64,000 nucleotides of DNA from Candidatus Moranbacteria bacterium GW2011_GWC2_40_12 (GTDB taxonomy: Bacteria > Patescibacteria > Paceibacteria > Moranbacterales > UBA11712): contig LBYD01000001.1 in NCBI GenBank assembly GCA_000995965.1, forward strand, positions 186,001 to 250,000, given 5' to 3'. Positions 32,844-40,058 of this stretch are shown one piece after another. Position numbers and translations under genes: made by a program. The notes under the pieces were generated by a model that saw only the letters and a program-made list of their open reading frames with translations, was not told where the DNA came from and did not search any database. Numbering within the stretch: position 1 is the first letter of the stretch; each line of letters starts with the position of its first letter.

Positions 32844-33380
32844 TTATACTCTTCGAGGTTTTCGCGGACGGCATCCGTTGTGAGGTATCGGCGTTATGTC
32901 TTTGATTAGGATTATCTCAAAATCGTTGTTAGCGAGAGCCCGGATCGAGGCTTCTCTCCCTGATCCGACGCCTTTGACGTAAACTTCGATTTCCCTGAGA
33001 CCGTATTTTGAAACTTTTTCAGTTGCGGCATTCACGATTTGCGTCGCCGCGTAAGGAGTCGCTTTTTTCGCTCCTTTGAAGCCGAGAGATCCGGCGCTCG
33101 ACCAGGCCAGAATCTTTCCGCCCAAATCTGAAAAAGCAACCAGTGTATTGTTATAGGTGCATTGAACATGAGCCTGCCCCCGCAAAACCTGACGGCGAAT
33201 CTTTTTCTTCTTTTTCTTGACAACCGGCTTTTCCTCGCTCTTTTCTGCTTTTTTATCGTCTTTTTTCACATCTGCTACCTTAGTTTCGAGTTTTTCCGCT
33301 TTTTTTTCATCAACAAAAACTTCTGATTTTTGATCAGGCTTTTCCTTCTTTTCTTCGGTTTTCTTCGTTTCCTCTGTCAT
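32844..33380 (-). CDS. rpsK: 30S ribosomal protein S11 with charged N-terminal extension
   Basis: The C-terminal 120 residues are S11 (GQAHVQCTYNNTLVAFSDLGGKILAWSSAGSLGFKGAKKATPYAAT, ending DITPIPHNGCRPRKPRRV). The first about 58 residues are almost only Lys, Glu, Asp, Val and Ala and are probably disordered; they raise the length to 178 against about 128. The extension ends in KKKKKKIRRQ. A hairpin lies between rpsM and this gene. Confidence 0.95.
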   Translation of the reverse strand: MTEETKKTEEKKEKPDQKSEVFVDEKKAEKLETKVADVKKDDKKAEKSEEKPVVKKKKKKIRRQVLRGQAHVQCTYNNTLVAFSDLGGKILAWSSAGSLGFKGAKKATPYAATQIVNAATEKVSKYGLREIEVYVKGVGSGREASIRALANNDFEIILIKDITPIPHNGCRPRKPRRV

Positions 33381-33387
33381 TATGGAA

Positions 33388-33460
33388 AATTAATTCGTAT
33401 ATTTTTACCCGCCGTAGTTTTAGCAAAGGCGGGCGTGCTCCGATTAATTCGTAGAGATTA
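33388..33460. repeat. Hairpin and ATTCGT repeats between rpsM and rpsK
   Basis: CCCGCC (33408-33413) pairs with GGCGGG (33428-33433) around a 14-base loop, flanked by AATTAATTCGTA and GATTAATTCGTA. It may modulate the ratio of the flanking genes or be a repeat insertion; the spacing of 78 bases is the largest but one in the operon. Confidence 0.5.
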
Positions 33461-33847
33461 CGTTTTTTCCGCTGATGGTTTTCGGCCGCTACCCATTGTT
33501 TTTCGGACATTTCCTCGAACGGTACGAGTATTTGTCTTCGTCTTTTGGCCGCGAACCGGAAGTCCCTTGGCATGTCGGCTTCCTCTATAGCAGCCAATAT
33601 CCTTAAGCCGCCTTATGTTCATCTGCCTTTGGTGTTTGAGTTCTCCTTCAATCGTGAAATTTTTCTCAATATAATCTTTCAATTTGCTTATCCCATTTTC
33701 ACCAAGCGTTTTTGTCCTCGCGTCCGGATTCATTCCCAAATCCGCAAGTATCTTCTTGCTTCTTGGGTGCCCGATTCCATGGATATAAGTGAGAGCGATT
33801 TCTATTCTTTTTTCGTCGGGGATATTCACCCCAGCAATTCTTGCCAT
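33458..33847 (-). CDS. rpsM: 30S ribosomal protein S13
   Basis: A 129-residue S13 of normal length. ARIAGVNIPDEKRIEIALTYIHGIGHPRSKKILADLG is the N-terminal domain, and the C-terminal tail GSRHAKGLPVRGQKTKTNTRTVRGNVRKT reaches the P site. Its ATG overlaps the stop of rpmJ (TAATG), so the two are translationally coupled. Confidence 0.97.
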   Translation of the reverse strand: MARIAGVNIPDEKRIEIALTYIHGIGHPRSKKILADLGMNPDARTKTLGENGISKLKDYIEKNFTIEGELKHQRQMNIRRLKDIGCYRGSRHAKGLPVRGQKTKTNTRTVRGNVRKTMGSGRKPSAEKT

Positions 33848-33960
33848 TAGCCTTGGCGCTGCTTATGCTTCGGATTAGAACAAATAACAAAAACTTTCCC
33901 TTTTCGCCTCACAATTTTGCATTTTTGGCAGATTTTTTTGACTGATGCTCGAACTTTCAT
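33847..33960 (-). CDS. rpmJ: 50S ribosomal protein L36
   Basis: A 37-residue L36: MKVRASVKKICQKCKIVRRK, then GKVFVICSNPKHKQRQG. The zinc ligands CxxC, C and H are all present. It starts with ATG at 33960 and ends in TAA that overlaps the rpsM start codon. The order infA-rpmJ-rpsM is standard. Confidence 0.96.
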   Translation of the reverse strand: MKVRASVKKICQKCKIVRRKGKVFVICSNPKHKQRQG

Positions 33961-33990
33961 AATAACCACTCACTAATTATGAGCGAACAA

Positions 33991-34030
33991 ATAGCGAATG
34001 AGAACGAAGAATTTTCGCTCTTATTCGTTT
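33991..34030. repeat. Imperfect hairpin between infA and rpmJ
   Basis: CGAATGAGA and TCTTATTCG flank an inner CGAA-GAAT-TTCG. It lies in the 96-base spacer and uses the same A/T-rich 'TTCG' words as the dispersed repeats. Confidence 0.45.
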
Positions 34031-34056
34031 TAAATTCGCTCCCGATTCGCGAGTTC

Positions 34057-34275
34057 TTACATTCTCTGAACTATCCTTCCCTTTGTGAGATCATACGGGC
34101 TCATTTCAACCAGTACCCGGTCGCCCGGCAAAAGCCGGATATAGTGCACCCGCATTCTTCCCGAAATATGGGCCAATATTTCATGCCCGTTTTCAAGCTC
34201 GACTTTGAATGTCGTGCTGGGAAGCGTCTCCTTCACTACGCCATTTAACTTTATAATTTCTTTATCTTTAGACAT
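34057..34275 (-). CDS. infA: Translation initiation factor IF-1
   Basis: From the ATG at 34275 the protein has 72 residues, the standard IF-1 length; the TTG nine bases earlier is not needed. MSKDKEIIKLNGVVKETLPSTTFKVELENGHEILAHISGRMRVHYIRLLPGDRVLVEMSPYDLTKGRIVQRM is a full S1-like OB domain shown here in outline by its ends: start MSKDKEIIKLNGVV, end SPYDLTKGRIVQRM. It is the first gene of the ribosomal operon, behind a promoter and a candidate attenuator. Confidence 0.96.
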   Translation of the reverse strand: MSKDKEIIKLNGVVKETLPSTTFKVELENGHEILAHISGRMRVHYIRLLPGDRVLVEMSPYDLTKGRIVQRM

Positions 34276-34302
34276 TCCTTGCAAAATACCAAATAAATTA
34301 TT

Positions 34303-34336
34303 CGTATATTCGTAAAGATTCGTAATTCGTAAAGAT
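34303..34336. repeat. ATTCGTA repeats in the infA leader
   Basis: ATTCGTATATTCGTAAAG is followed directly by ATTCGTAATTCGTAAAG, i.e. near-tandem copies of a 17-base unit. The same words occur upstream of rpmE and the DUF5666-like gene. Confidence 0.7.
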
Positions 34337-34387
34337 AAAAAAACAAGGGCAATGCCCCAGAGCCTTTCAGCCTTTATACAAGGGGCA
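34337..34387 (-). promoter_or_regulatory. Candidate attenuator in the infA-ribosomal operon leader
   Basis: On the minus strand GGGGCATTGCCCTTGTTTTTTT resembles a short intrinsic terminator. The upstream TGCCCC (34387-34382) can instead pair with GGGGCA, which would break the terminator stem. It lies between the operon promoter and infA, so premature termination would control the whole operon. Confidence 0.45.
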
Positions 34388-34435
34388 ATTCAATCCAAAT
34401 GCTTGAATATCTGAAATGTATATTTATCTAAGTTC

Positions 34436-34464
34436 ATTTTAGTTTATCGCAGTTTTTTTGTCAA
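34436..34464 (-). promoter_or_regulatory. Promoter of the infA-rpsI ribosomal operon
   Basis: Minus strand TTGACA (34464-34459), 17-base spacer, TAAAAT (34441-34436). The leader to infA is about 155 bases. Confidence 0.8.
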
Positions 34465-34504
34465 GATCGCATATACCGCTAGTCAAGGACCGACCTCGAC
34501 TGGA

Positions 34505-36436
34505 TTATTGCACTTCAATTTTCACCCTACTCTCGCTCATGGGCACGCGGCTGGCGAAAAAGGGCCAGAAGTTCACGTCGGCGCTTTTGACAGCAGGGTA
34601 GTTTTTGATGAAACTTTCAAGCTCAGCGCTGTTTTTCCCCAGCGCCCCTTTTTTGAAATTAGAAATATCCAGGGCAGCCGCGGAACCAAAATCAGTTTTT
34701 GCTTCAAACTTCAAGATTCCTTTTTCAGTGTCCGCTTCGGAAAGAACATAGCTTATGCCTTTTCCAAAATCAATCCGGGCCAAATCGCCGCCGTTCGCAT
34801 TTTCATTTCTTTTTATCAGCTCTTTGACATCCTCTTCCTGAAATGAAAGAATTCGCCCCTTGATGCTGACGGTATAAATAAATTTTTGAGCTTGGGAACC
34901 TGCGCTTTCTGATGATGACGAGCTCGCGATATCAAAGAGCGCGGTATTTTCAAAAAAATACCGCCCCCCTCCAATTTTGCTTTTGAGATCTTGAAGTGCC
35001 TCTTTTTTGGCCTCAGCGACTAGTTTTTCTTTTGCCAGGGCCAAATCCTGGGAAGTGACAGTCATGGCTTCCCCCTCTGATCCGCCTTCCATGGCCTTCG
35101 CGGATTCGGCATGAAATTTCTCGTATTTCGGACCGCCCTTGAATCCCGGAATTTTGAAGGTGGTCGGCCCGATGTTATATGACTCGCCTGGTTTGTCAGC
35201 TGCCACTTCGACTTCAACCGCTCCGGGTTTTGTTTCTCCGCCAACTTGAGCAAAACCGGGAACTACGACGCCTTTTGTGATCCGGAAAATCTTGCCATCA
35301 TCCGTTTCGAGCCGAGTGGTTGCCACTAAGGGCTGATTGTCAGAACTGAATTCGTTGTATATTGTAACCTTTCCAGCGGCCTTGCCCGCGCCGGAATGGC
35401 TCCCCGTCGCTTCGAACTCGCCGCTTCTCTCCTTTGTGATCTGCTCAAGCGCGGCGGGAATGCTTTTGTTTTCTTCATCCGCTCCATTCGTTTGGGTGCT
35501 CGCTTCAATGGCCAATGACACGCTTTTTTCCTCCGTTTTCAAGTTCAGGACGATTGCCGCCCGGGGAAGAAAAAAGTACGCACTGGCTGCTGCTCCGAAA
35601 ATGAGGAAAACAACAAAAAAGATGACAAAATATTTCCCCGATCGCCCCTTCACTCGAGCTGTCTTAAGCGCTTTTTCCTTCTTGCGGGAGGATGAAAATG
35701 TGGGAGGAGAAAAATTTGATGCTCTAAAAAATTTCTCAGGCTCCAGTCCCTTCTGTCTTTCTGCTTCTCTTTTTTGAAAAAAATCACGCGGCGCCGGAGT
35801 CTCTTTTCTTTTCGTTGCATCTGATTCTTCAATTTTCGTCTTTCTCCCGCTGTCATTTATCGGACCGGCGATGATGTCCGAGAGCTTCACCCTGTTTTCT
35901 TTTTTTTCCTTTCGGCTCTTCGGCTTTATTTCTTTCTTCGTTTTTTTGATGACTTCCGGGCCGGATTTCGGACCATGCTTTTCCTCTTTTTTTCCATAAA
36001 TAATATTCCCGATGTTTTCATTCTTCTGCATTTCCAAAGAAGAAACTGGCGCGGGAAGCGGCTCATCGAAATAGTCGTTTGATCCCACGGCACTTTTCTC
36101 TTCCACAAAAATTTCAGTGGGAATTTCTGAATGAATTTTTCGGGAACTATCTTCAAAAATTTCATCATCAGCTAAAGAATCATCCATTTTCCCTTGCACT
36201 TGGATTCCGGCTTTTTCAATAAGTTTTTTTCCGATTCGGTCCTGGGTCACAATCATCAGCCGTTTTCTGCGACGATTGGTTTCCTTTTTGAGCAGCTTTA
36301 AATTTACCAGGCTTTGGATTAGCAGGGCCCTTTTCGGTACGACAATAATCACTTCGTTAGCGGTTGCCTTGCGTACCCGGTCGACGATCGAAGTAATTTC
36401 TTCATCTATGTCTATGTATATTGTTTTGTGTGACAT
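34505..36436 (-). CDS. Membrane-anchored baseplate-J-like protein
   Basis: A 643-residue protein. Residues 1-70 form an alpha/beta domain (KTIYIDIDEEITSIVDRVRKATANEVIIVVPKRALLIQSLVNLKLL) like the nucleotide-free domain seen in surface-assembly proteins. A long charged, disordered linker (about 85-280) leads to one transmembrane helix (YFVIFFVVFLIFGAAASAYFF). The outer part has the segment KVTIYNEFSSDNQPLVATTRLE, DDGKIFRITKGVVVPG and YNIGPTTFKIPGF, which resembles baseplate-J/Gp47-like domains. It ends two bases from the FtsA-like gene, upstream of it, so they act together. A role in a cell-envelope or pilus-like machine is inferred. Confidence 0.7.
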   Translation of the reverse strand: MSHKTIYIDIDEEITSIVDRVRKATANEVIIVVPKRALLIQSLVNLKLLKKETNRRRKRLMIVTQDRIGKKLIEKAGIQVQGKMDDSLADDEIFEDSSRKIHSEIPTEIFVEEKSAVGSNDYFDEPLPAPVSSLEMQKNENIGNIIYGKKEEKHGPKSGPEVIKKTKKEIKPKSRKEKKENRVKLSDIIAGPINDSGRKTKIEESDATKRKETPAPRDFFQKREAERQKGLEPEKFFRASNFSPPTFSSSRKKEKALKTARVKGRSGKYFVIFFVVFLIFGAAASAYFFLPRAAIVLNLKTEEKSVSLAIEASTQTNGADEENKSIPAALEQITKERSGEFEATGSHSGAGKAAGKVTIYNEFSSDNQPLVATTRLETDDGKIFRITKGVVVPGFAQVGGETKPGAVEVEVAADKPGESYNIGPTTFKIPGFKGGPKYEKFHAESAKAMEGGSEGEAMTVTSQDLALAKEKLVAEAKKEALQDLKSKIGGGRYFFENTALFDIASSSSSESAGSQAQKFIYTVSIKGRILSFQEEDVKELIKRNENANGGDLARIDFGKGISYVLSEADTEKGILKFEAKTDFGSAAALDISNFKKGALGKNSAELESFIKNYPAVKSADVNFWPFFASRVPMSESRVKIEVQ

Positions 36437-36437
36437 A

Positions 36438-37700
36438 TTAGTTTTGCATCATTTTGACAGCTCTTCGGAGCATACTCGAAAGAACTTTTTCTTCACCCAC
36501 CAAGTCGAGGGCTAAATTAGCCAGCCCCATAGGCGTCACGTCCTGAGGATCGCGAAGGAGACCCGTCTTGTCAATGACATTCACGACATCTTTCGGCTGG
36601 AGGAAATTCACCGAAGGATTTTTCGAGAATGGCAAATTTTTATTCCAATTGGAACCGGAAAGACTCTTCTTTATTCCAGGAAGGGCCGAACCGCCTCCGC
36701 AAAGAAGAATTTTTGTCGGCAGAAGATCGGCTTCGGAAAATTCTTGGAGCGACAGCTCAATACCGTCCAGCCAAACCTGACAGTCCTCGTCAAGCAATTT
36801 TTCAATTCTTTTTGCCGCGTCGTTGCCCAACTCTCCCCGGCCGTATCTGATTTTCAAATTTTCCGCCTCAACGAAATTTATGTTCATCTCCTGCGCTAAT
36901 CTTTTGGTAAAAGCGCGCCCGCCCAAAGCAAACATTTTCGTTCCTTCCAAGCCGCCGTTGCGTACTACGGCAATGTCGGTCGTTCCCCCGCCAATGTCGA
37001 TAAAAATAGCGCTAAAATCAATTGTATTTTCAAGTCCCATAGATCGGGCAACGGCATACGGCTCCGCCGCTATGCTCAGAAGATCCAGATCAAGTTCCTC
37101 GGCGATTTTCTGCAAAGCACCCAAATGGACCATCGGTGCGTAAGCATTGAAGATTCCAATCGAAACATCCCGTCCCTGAAAACCAAGGGGGTTGGTAACC
37201 CGATAGCCGTCAATCCGGACGTCGACAATTGCCGCGTTGATGAGTTTCACGTCAATTTCGCTGTGGCCCGTTTCCCATGCCAGCTGCTGGCGGATCTTGT
37301 CGAACGCTTTCCACTGCACTTTTTGGACAATATTTTTGAGCTCCGGAAGGTCAATTCTAAGTTCCGGCTTAAGCCGCTCGTAGTGAACCGTGGTCGTCGA
37401 TCCTTTGACAAGCTCGCCTGCAATTCCGACAATGGACTGCTCAACCCGCCGCACATTGGCCATCTCCTCTGCCCGGCCAATCGCTTCCTCGCATGATCGG
37501 ATCACTCCGGAAATATCACTCACTGCCCCGGATTGCATATCTCCCAGCCGCTGTCGGGCACGCCCCACTCCGGTTACGATTCCCTTTTCTGTTTCTTCGT
37601 CAATTTGAAAAACAAGGGCTTTCACGACTTCCGTCCCAATATCCAAAGCCAGCGCATATCCTGCTCCCCGGCGCCTCAATATTTTGGAAAATATTCCCAT
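36438..37700 (-). CDS. FtsA/PilM-like actin-fold ATPase
   Basis: A 420-residue protein from the ATG at 37700; the TTG at 37721 lies about at the transcription start and is excluded by the promoter position. ALALDIGTEVVKALVFQID is phosphate-1, FIDIGGGTTDIAVVRNGG is phosphate-2, and LLCGGGSALPGI is the adenosine motif. The SHS2-like insert between them places it with FtsA and PilM. Two such proteins serve cell division or type IV pilus alignment; the adjoining baseplate-J-like membrane protein favours an envelope-assembly role. Which of the two functions applies cannot be decided here. Confidence 0.82.
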   Translation of the reverse strand: MGIFSKILRRRGAGYALALDIGTEVVKALVFQIDEETEKGIVTGVGRARQRLGDMQSGAVSDISGVIRSCEEAIGRAEEMANVRRVEQSIVGIAGELVKGSTTTVHYERLKPELRIDLPELKNIVQKVQWKAFDKIRQQLAWETGHSEIDVKLINAAIVDVRIDGYRVTNPLGFQGRDVSIGIFNAYAPMVHLGALQKIAEELDLDLLSIAAEPYAVARSMGLENTIDFSAIFIDIGGGTTDIAVVRNGGLEGTKMFALGGRAFTKRLAQEMNINFVEAENLKIRYGRGELGNDAAKRIEKLLDEDCQVWLDGIELSLQEFSEADLLPTKILLCGGGSALPGIKKSLSGSNWNKNLPFSKNPSVNFLQPKDVVNVIDKTGLLRDPQDVTPMGLANLALDLVGEEKVLSSMLRRAVKMMQN

Positions 37701-37725
37701 AAACCAATGTTTTTTCTTCAACCTT

Positions 37726-37754
37726 ATTATACTAAAAAATACCGATTATTGCAA
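37726..37754 (-). promoter_or_regulatory. Promoter of the FtsA-like operon
   Basis: Minus strand TTGCAA (37754-37749), 17-base spacer, TATAAT (37731-37726). The -10 lies only 4 bases from the TTG at 37721, which supports the later ATG as the true start. Confidence 0.75.
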
Positions 37755-37762
37755 AGGCTTTT

Positions 37763-37792
37763 TTGACAGTCGGCCTGCGTATCAGCTAAGAT
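37763..37792 (+). promoter_or_regulatory. Promoter of the 331-residue surface protein, leaderless type
   Basis: TTGACA (37763-37768), 18-base spacer, TAAGAT (37787-37792), six bases, then ATG at 37799. Confidence 0.75.
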
Positions 37793-37798
37793 TAGCAT

Positions 37799-38794
37799 AT
37801 GCAGCCGTCTTCTATTAAAAAAATATACAAATGGACCAGGATTGTCATCTTTGCGGTTCCTGTTTTCACCATATTGACAGGAATGTATCTTATTTTATTT
37901 CCTATCGAAAGTTTTGGCTACTCTTCCGGCCAGCCGGAAAATTCCAAATTCGAAATTTCAAAAAATGATGCCAAACATGAAATTTCTTTCGGAGTTTTTC
38001 CAACTCTCAACCATCAGTATATTGATTTATCGGTTAATTTTGAAAAAATTGGGACCAGTTGCGCGGAAAAACCTTTCGAGATTACAATTGAAAAAACCTA
38101 TCAGGCTTTCCTCTTTCCGGACGGAGAGCCGATAGGAGACAAACAATCGCTGCGAGAATATCTTTTCCGCGATAACAAATCCAAATATCCCAACGGCTCG
38201 CTTCTCCACCTCAAGCCGACGGATGAAGTATATCTTCTCTCTGGCGGCAAAAAAATTATTTTTCCCGGCCCGGAAATATTCCGCGCTTTCGGATATAATT
38301 TTGACAATCTGGCGGAGGTTGAAAAATCAGCGCTGGACCAGTTTCCCGACGCGGACAACCGCGTTTTTCTATGGACCCGCCCCCATCCCGACGGCACTTT
38401 GTTCCAAGCCTATCCTTCGCATAGGATCTTCATCGTCGCGGACGGAAAGAAGCACGAAGTCAAAGATACAGGCGACCTAAGCGAACTCTGGCATGAATAT
38501 TTCACTGTACCCGTGAACGACGCAACGGAAGGCAACCAGCTCACTTGTTCTCCTGATTTTGAAGAGTTGGGAGATGGAAAAATTGCCTGCCGCTTTGACC
38601 GCCAGCTGATGCCATCAAGCTTGGGGGGATATTATCACTTTACTGTGAAATATCCGGATGAATGCCGCCAAACCGATGTCAATATTGAGAAGGCCGGAGT
38701 TCGGCTAGTTTCAGGAAAATCATTTGCAACAGTCAAAGATTCTTTCCGAAAGATTTTCGCATCAATTGTAAACCGTTATTTCCTAAAACAATGA
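37799..38794 (+). CDS. Membrane-anchored extracellular protein
   Basis: A 331-residue protein with one N-terminal transmembrane helix (about 14-37) and an extracellular part of about 290 residues. Two segments, VYLLSGGKKIIFPGPEIFRAFGYNFDNL and IFIVADGKKHEV, look like the ~25-residue repeats 'YxIxxGKKxxI' in the C-terminal half of the amidase at 40059. Four cysteines in the mature part may form disulfides. No enzyme motif is seen. Its stop overlaps the next gene by four bases (ATGA), so it is co-transcribed with a small membrane protein. Confidence 0.65.
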   Translation: MQPSSIKKIYKWTRIVIFAVPVFTILTGMYLILFPIESFGYSSGQPENSKFEISKNDAKHEISFGVFPTLNHQYIDLSVNFEKIGTSCAEKPFEITIEKTYQAFLFPDGEPIGDKQSLREYLFRDNKSKYPNGSLLHLKPTDEVYLLSGGKKIIFPGPEIFRAFGYNFDNLAEVEKSALDQFPDADNRVFLWTRPHPDGTLFQAYPSHRIFIVADGKKHEVKDTGDLSELWHEYFTVPVNDATEGNQLTCSPDFEELGDGKIACRFDRQLMPSSLGGYYHFTVKYPDECRQTDVNIEKAGVRLVSGKSFATVKDSFRKIFASIVNRYFLKQ

Positions 38795-39171
38795 TCTGGA
38801 ACAGCTTTTTCCAAAAAATAACCAAAGATCTTCTCGTTTCGCTCCTCGTCACATATTTTTTTCTGCTTATTCCTGAAATTGTCCTGCCGGGTATTGTCAG
38901 TTCCCACTTCAGCCCGAAATATTTTCTGGTGCTTCTCCTGGCCGTTGCCTGGCTCCATGTCTGGCTGGGAAAGAAAAACCCGGCTCCTCCGGAAAATGTC
39001 CGCTTCCAGGCAATCTCGAGAAATCTTTTGAATGCCATTCTTTTTGTCATTGCGGCTATGCTTATTTTGAGCCTTTACAAGATGGGAATTTGGGAAATAG
39101 CCGTAACCGCGGTTTTCTCTCTGGGACTGATGATCGCGACAGAAAATATGCTTATCAGGGAAGAAACATGA
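38791..39171 (+). CDS. Small polytopic membrane protein
   Basis: A 126-residue protein with about four hydrophobic segments (near 13-35, 42-58, 78-95 and 98-118) separated by a charged loop GKKNPAPPENVRFQAISRN. No family is recognised. The start overlaps the stop of the upstream surface-protein gene (ATGA), which implies translational coupling and possibly a complex of the two at the membrane. Confidence 0.65.
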   Translation: MIWNSFFQKITKDLLVSLLVTYFFLLIPEIVLPGIVSSHFSPKYFLVLLLAVAWLHVWLGKKNPAPPENVRFQAISRNLLNAILFVIAAMLILSLYKMGIWEIAVTAVFSLGLMIATENMLIREET

Positions 39172-39190
39172 AATTCTTCGAAAGTAAAAA

Positions 39191-39215
39191 ACCGGGGCGA
39201 AAGTCCCGGTCTTTC
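39191..39215 (+). terminator. Terminator of the 331/126-residue gene pair
   Basis: ACCGGG-GCGAAAGT-CCCGGT followed by CTTTC. The T-tract is weak, so it may need help from the adjoining hairpin at 39222-39242. Confidence 0.55.
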
Positions 39216-39242
39216 AAAAAAGGCAGGATGCGGTTCCCTGCC
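39216..39242 (-). terminator. Terminator of the 193-residue protein gene
   Basis: Minus strand GGCAGG-GAACCGCAT-CCTGCC followed by six T residues. It faces the plus-strand hairpin just to its left, so the two units end back to back. The remaining 120 bases to 39362 show nothing. Confidence 0.7.
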
Positions 39243-39362
39243 TTATGCAAAATGCGCTTTGGCGCTATGCGTCTTATTTGATAATTCCACCGGGAGTTGA
39301 GCTAATTTCTCCAGATAAATTTTTTCGTCGTGGCAGATATACAGTGCCTCATCTATTCCTCC

Positions 39363-39944
39363 CTATGTTTGGTTTAGGCTAGAGATTGTTATGCCATTTT
39401 TTCTGCGTTCGAAAATTTCACGAAGCTCTTCTCCAAGACATGCTTCGACATCCTGGAGGCCGATTTTGACGGGATTTCGATCGCTAGTCGCAAAAATTAG
39501 CAACCGAATGATGTCGACTTGCATTTTACCCAATTCGTGAAGATAATGGATAAAGCTCTTTTTTACTTCGTATTTATCTCCATCTATACTGACAAGAGCG
39601 CTGCCAGGAGAAGGAAAATCCGCGCCAGTCTGGATCATCAGAAAGCAGGCTTTGGCCAGCACGCATTTGATGATCCAGTTCAAAAGATTCATGCCATCAT
39701 GGCCGAATTCAAGTGATATCACGTTTACCGCCAGATACCATTCGGTGTCCTGACGAGCATCGGCTGATATGTCTAGCTCTATATAATTATGAATGAACTG
39801 AGCCATAATATCGGCCATGTGGTGTTTCACATCTTCGATCTGGCTAAGGACTAGTTTTACGGCCTTGAATTGCAGCCACCAGTTGTTATTATATCCGAAA
39901 ATAGAGCCGTAATCCTTCCCGTATGAATATTTCGTCGGGGACAT
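39363..39944 (-). CDS. Cytoplasmic protein, unknown function
   Basis: A 193-residue protein without signal peptide or membrane helix, mostly predicted alpha-helical by eye, with two or three cysteines (IIKCVLAKACFL, EACLGEEL). I do not recognise the family. A strong ribosome-binding site (GGAGGAAAGGG) precedes the ATG, and the gene has its own terminator, like other accessory cassettes in the window. Codon use is less A/T-biased than in neighbouring envelope genes. Confidence 0.6.
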   Translation of the reverse strand: MSPTKYSYGKDYGSIFGYNNNWWLQFKAVKLVLSQIEDVKHHMADIMAQFIHNYIELDISADARQDTEWYLAVNVISLEFGHDGMNLLNWIIKCVLAKACFLMIQTGADFPSPGSALVSIDGDKYEVKKSFIHYLHELGKMQVDIIRLLIFATSDRNPVKIGLQDVEACLGEELREIFERRKNGITISSLNQT

Positions 39945-40008
39945 TGCCCTTTCCTCCTTCTCGTTTGAATTTGCAACATCCTAACACTAAACAGCCTATT
40001 TTTCAAAT

Positions 40009-40040
40009 AAAAAAAATCCCGAGGTTCGCCCCGGGGTTTT
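40009..40040 (-). terminator. Terminator of the RlpA-like/amidase unit
   Basis: Minus strand AACCCCGGGG-CGAA-CCTCGGGATT followed by eight T residues. One mismatch in a 10-bp stem. Confidence 0.85.
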
Positions 40041-40058
40041 TCGATTTATTTCAAAAAT

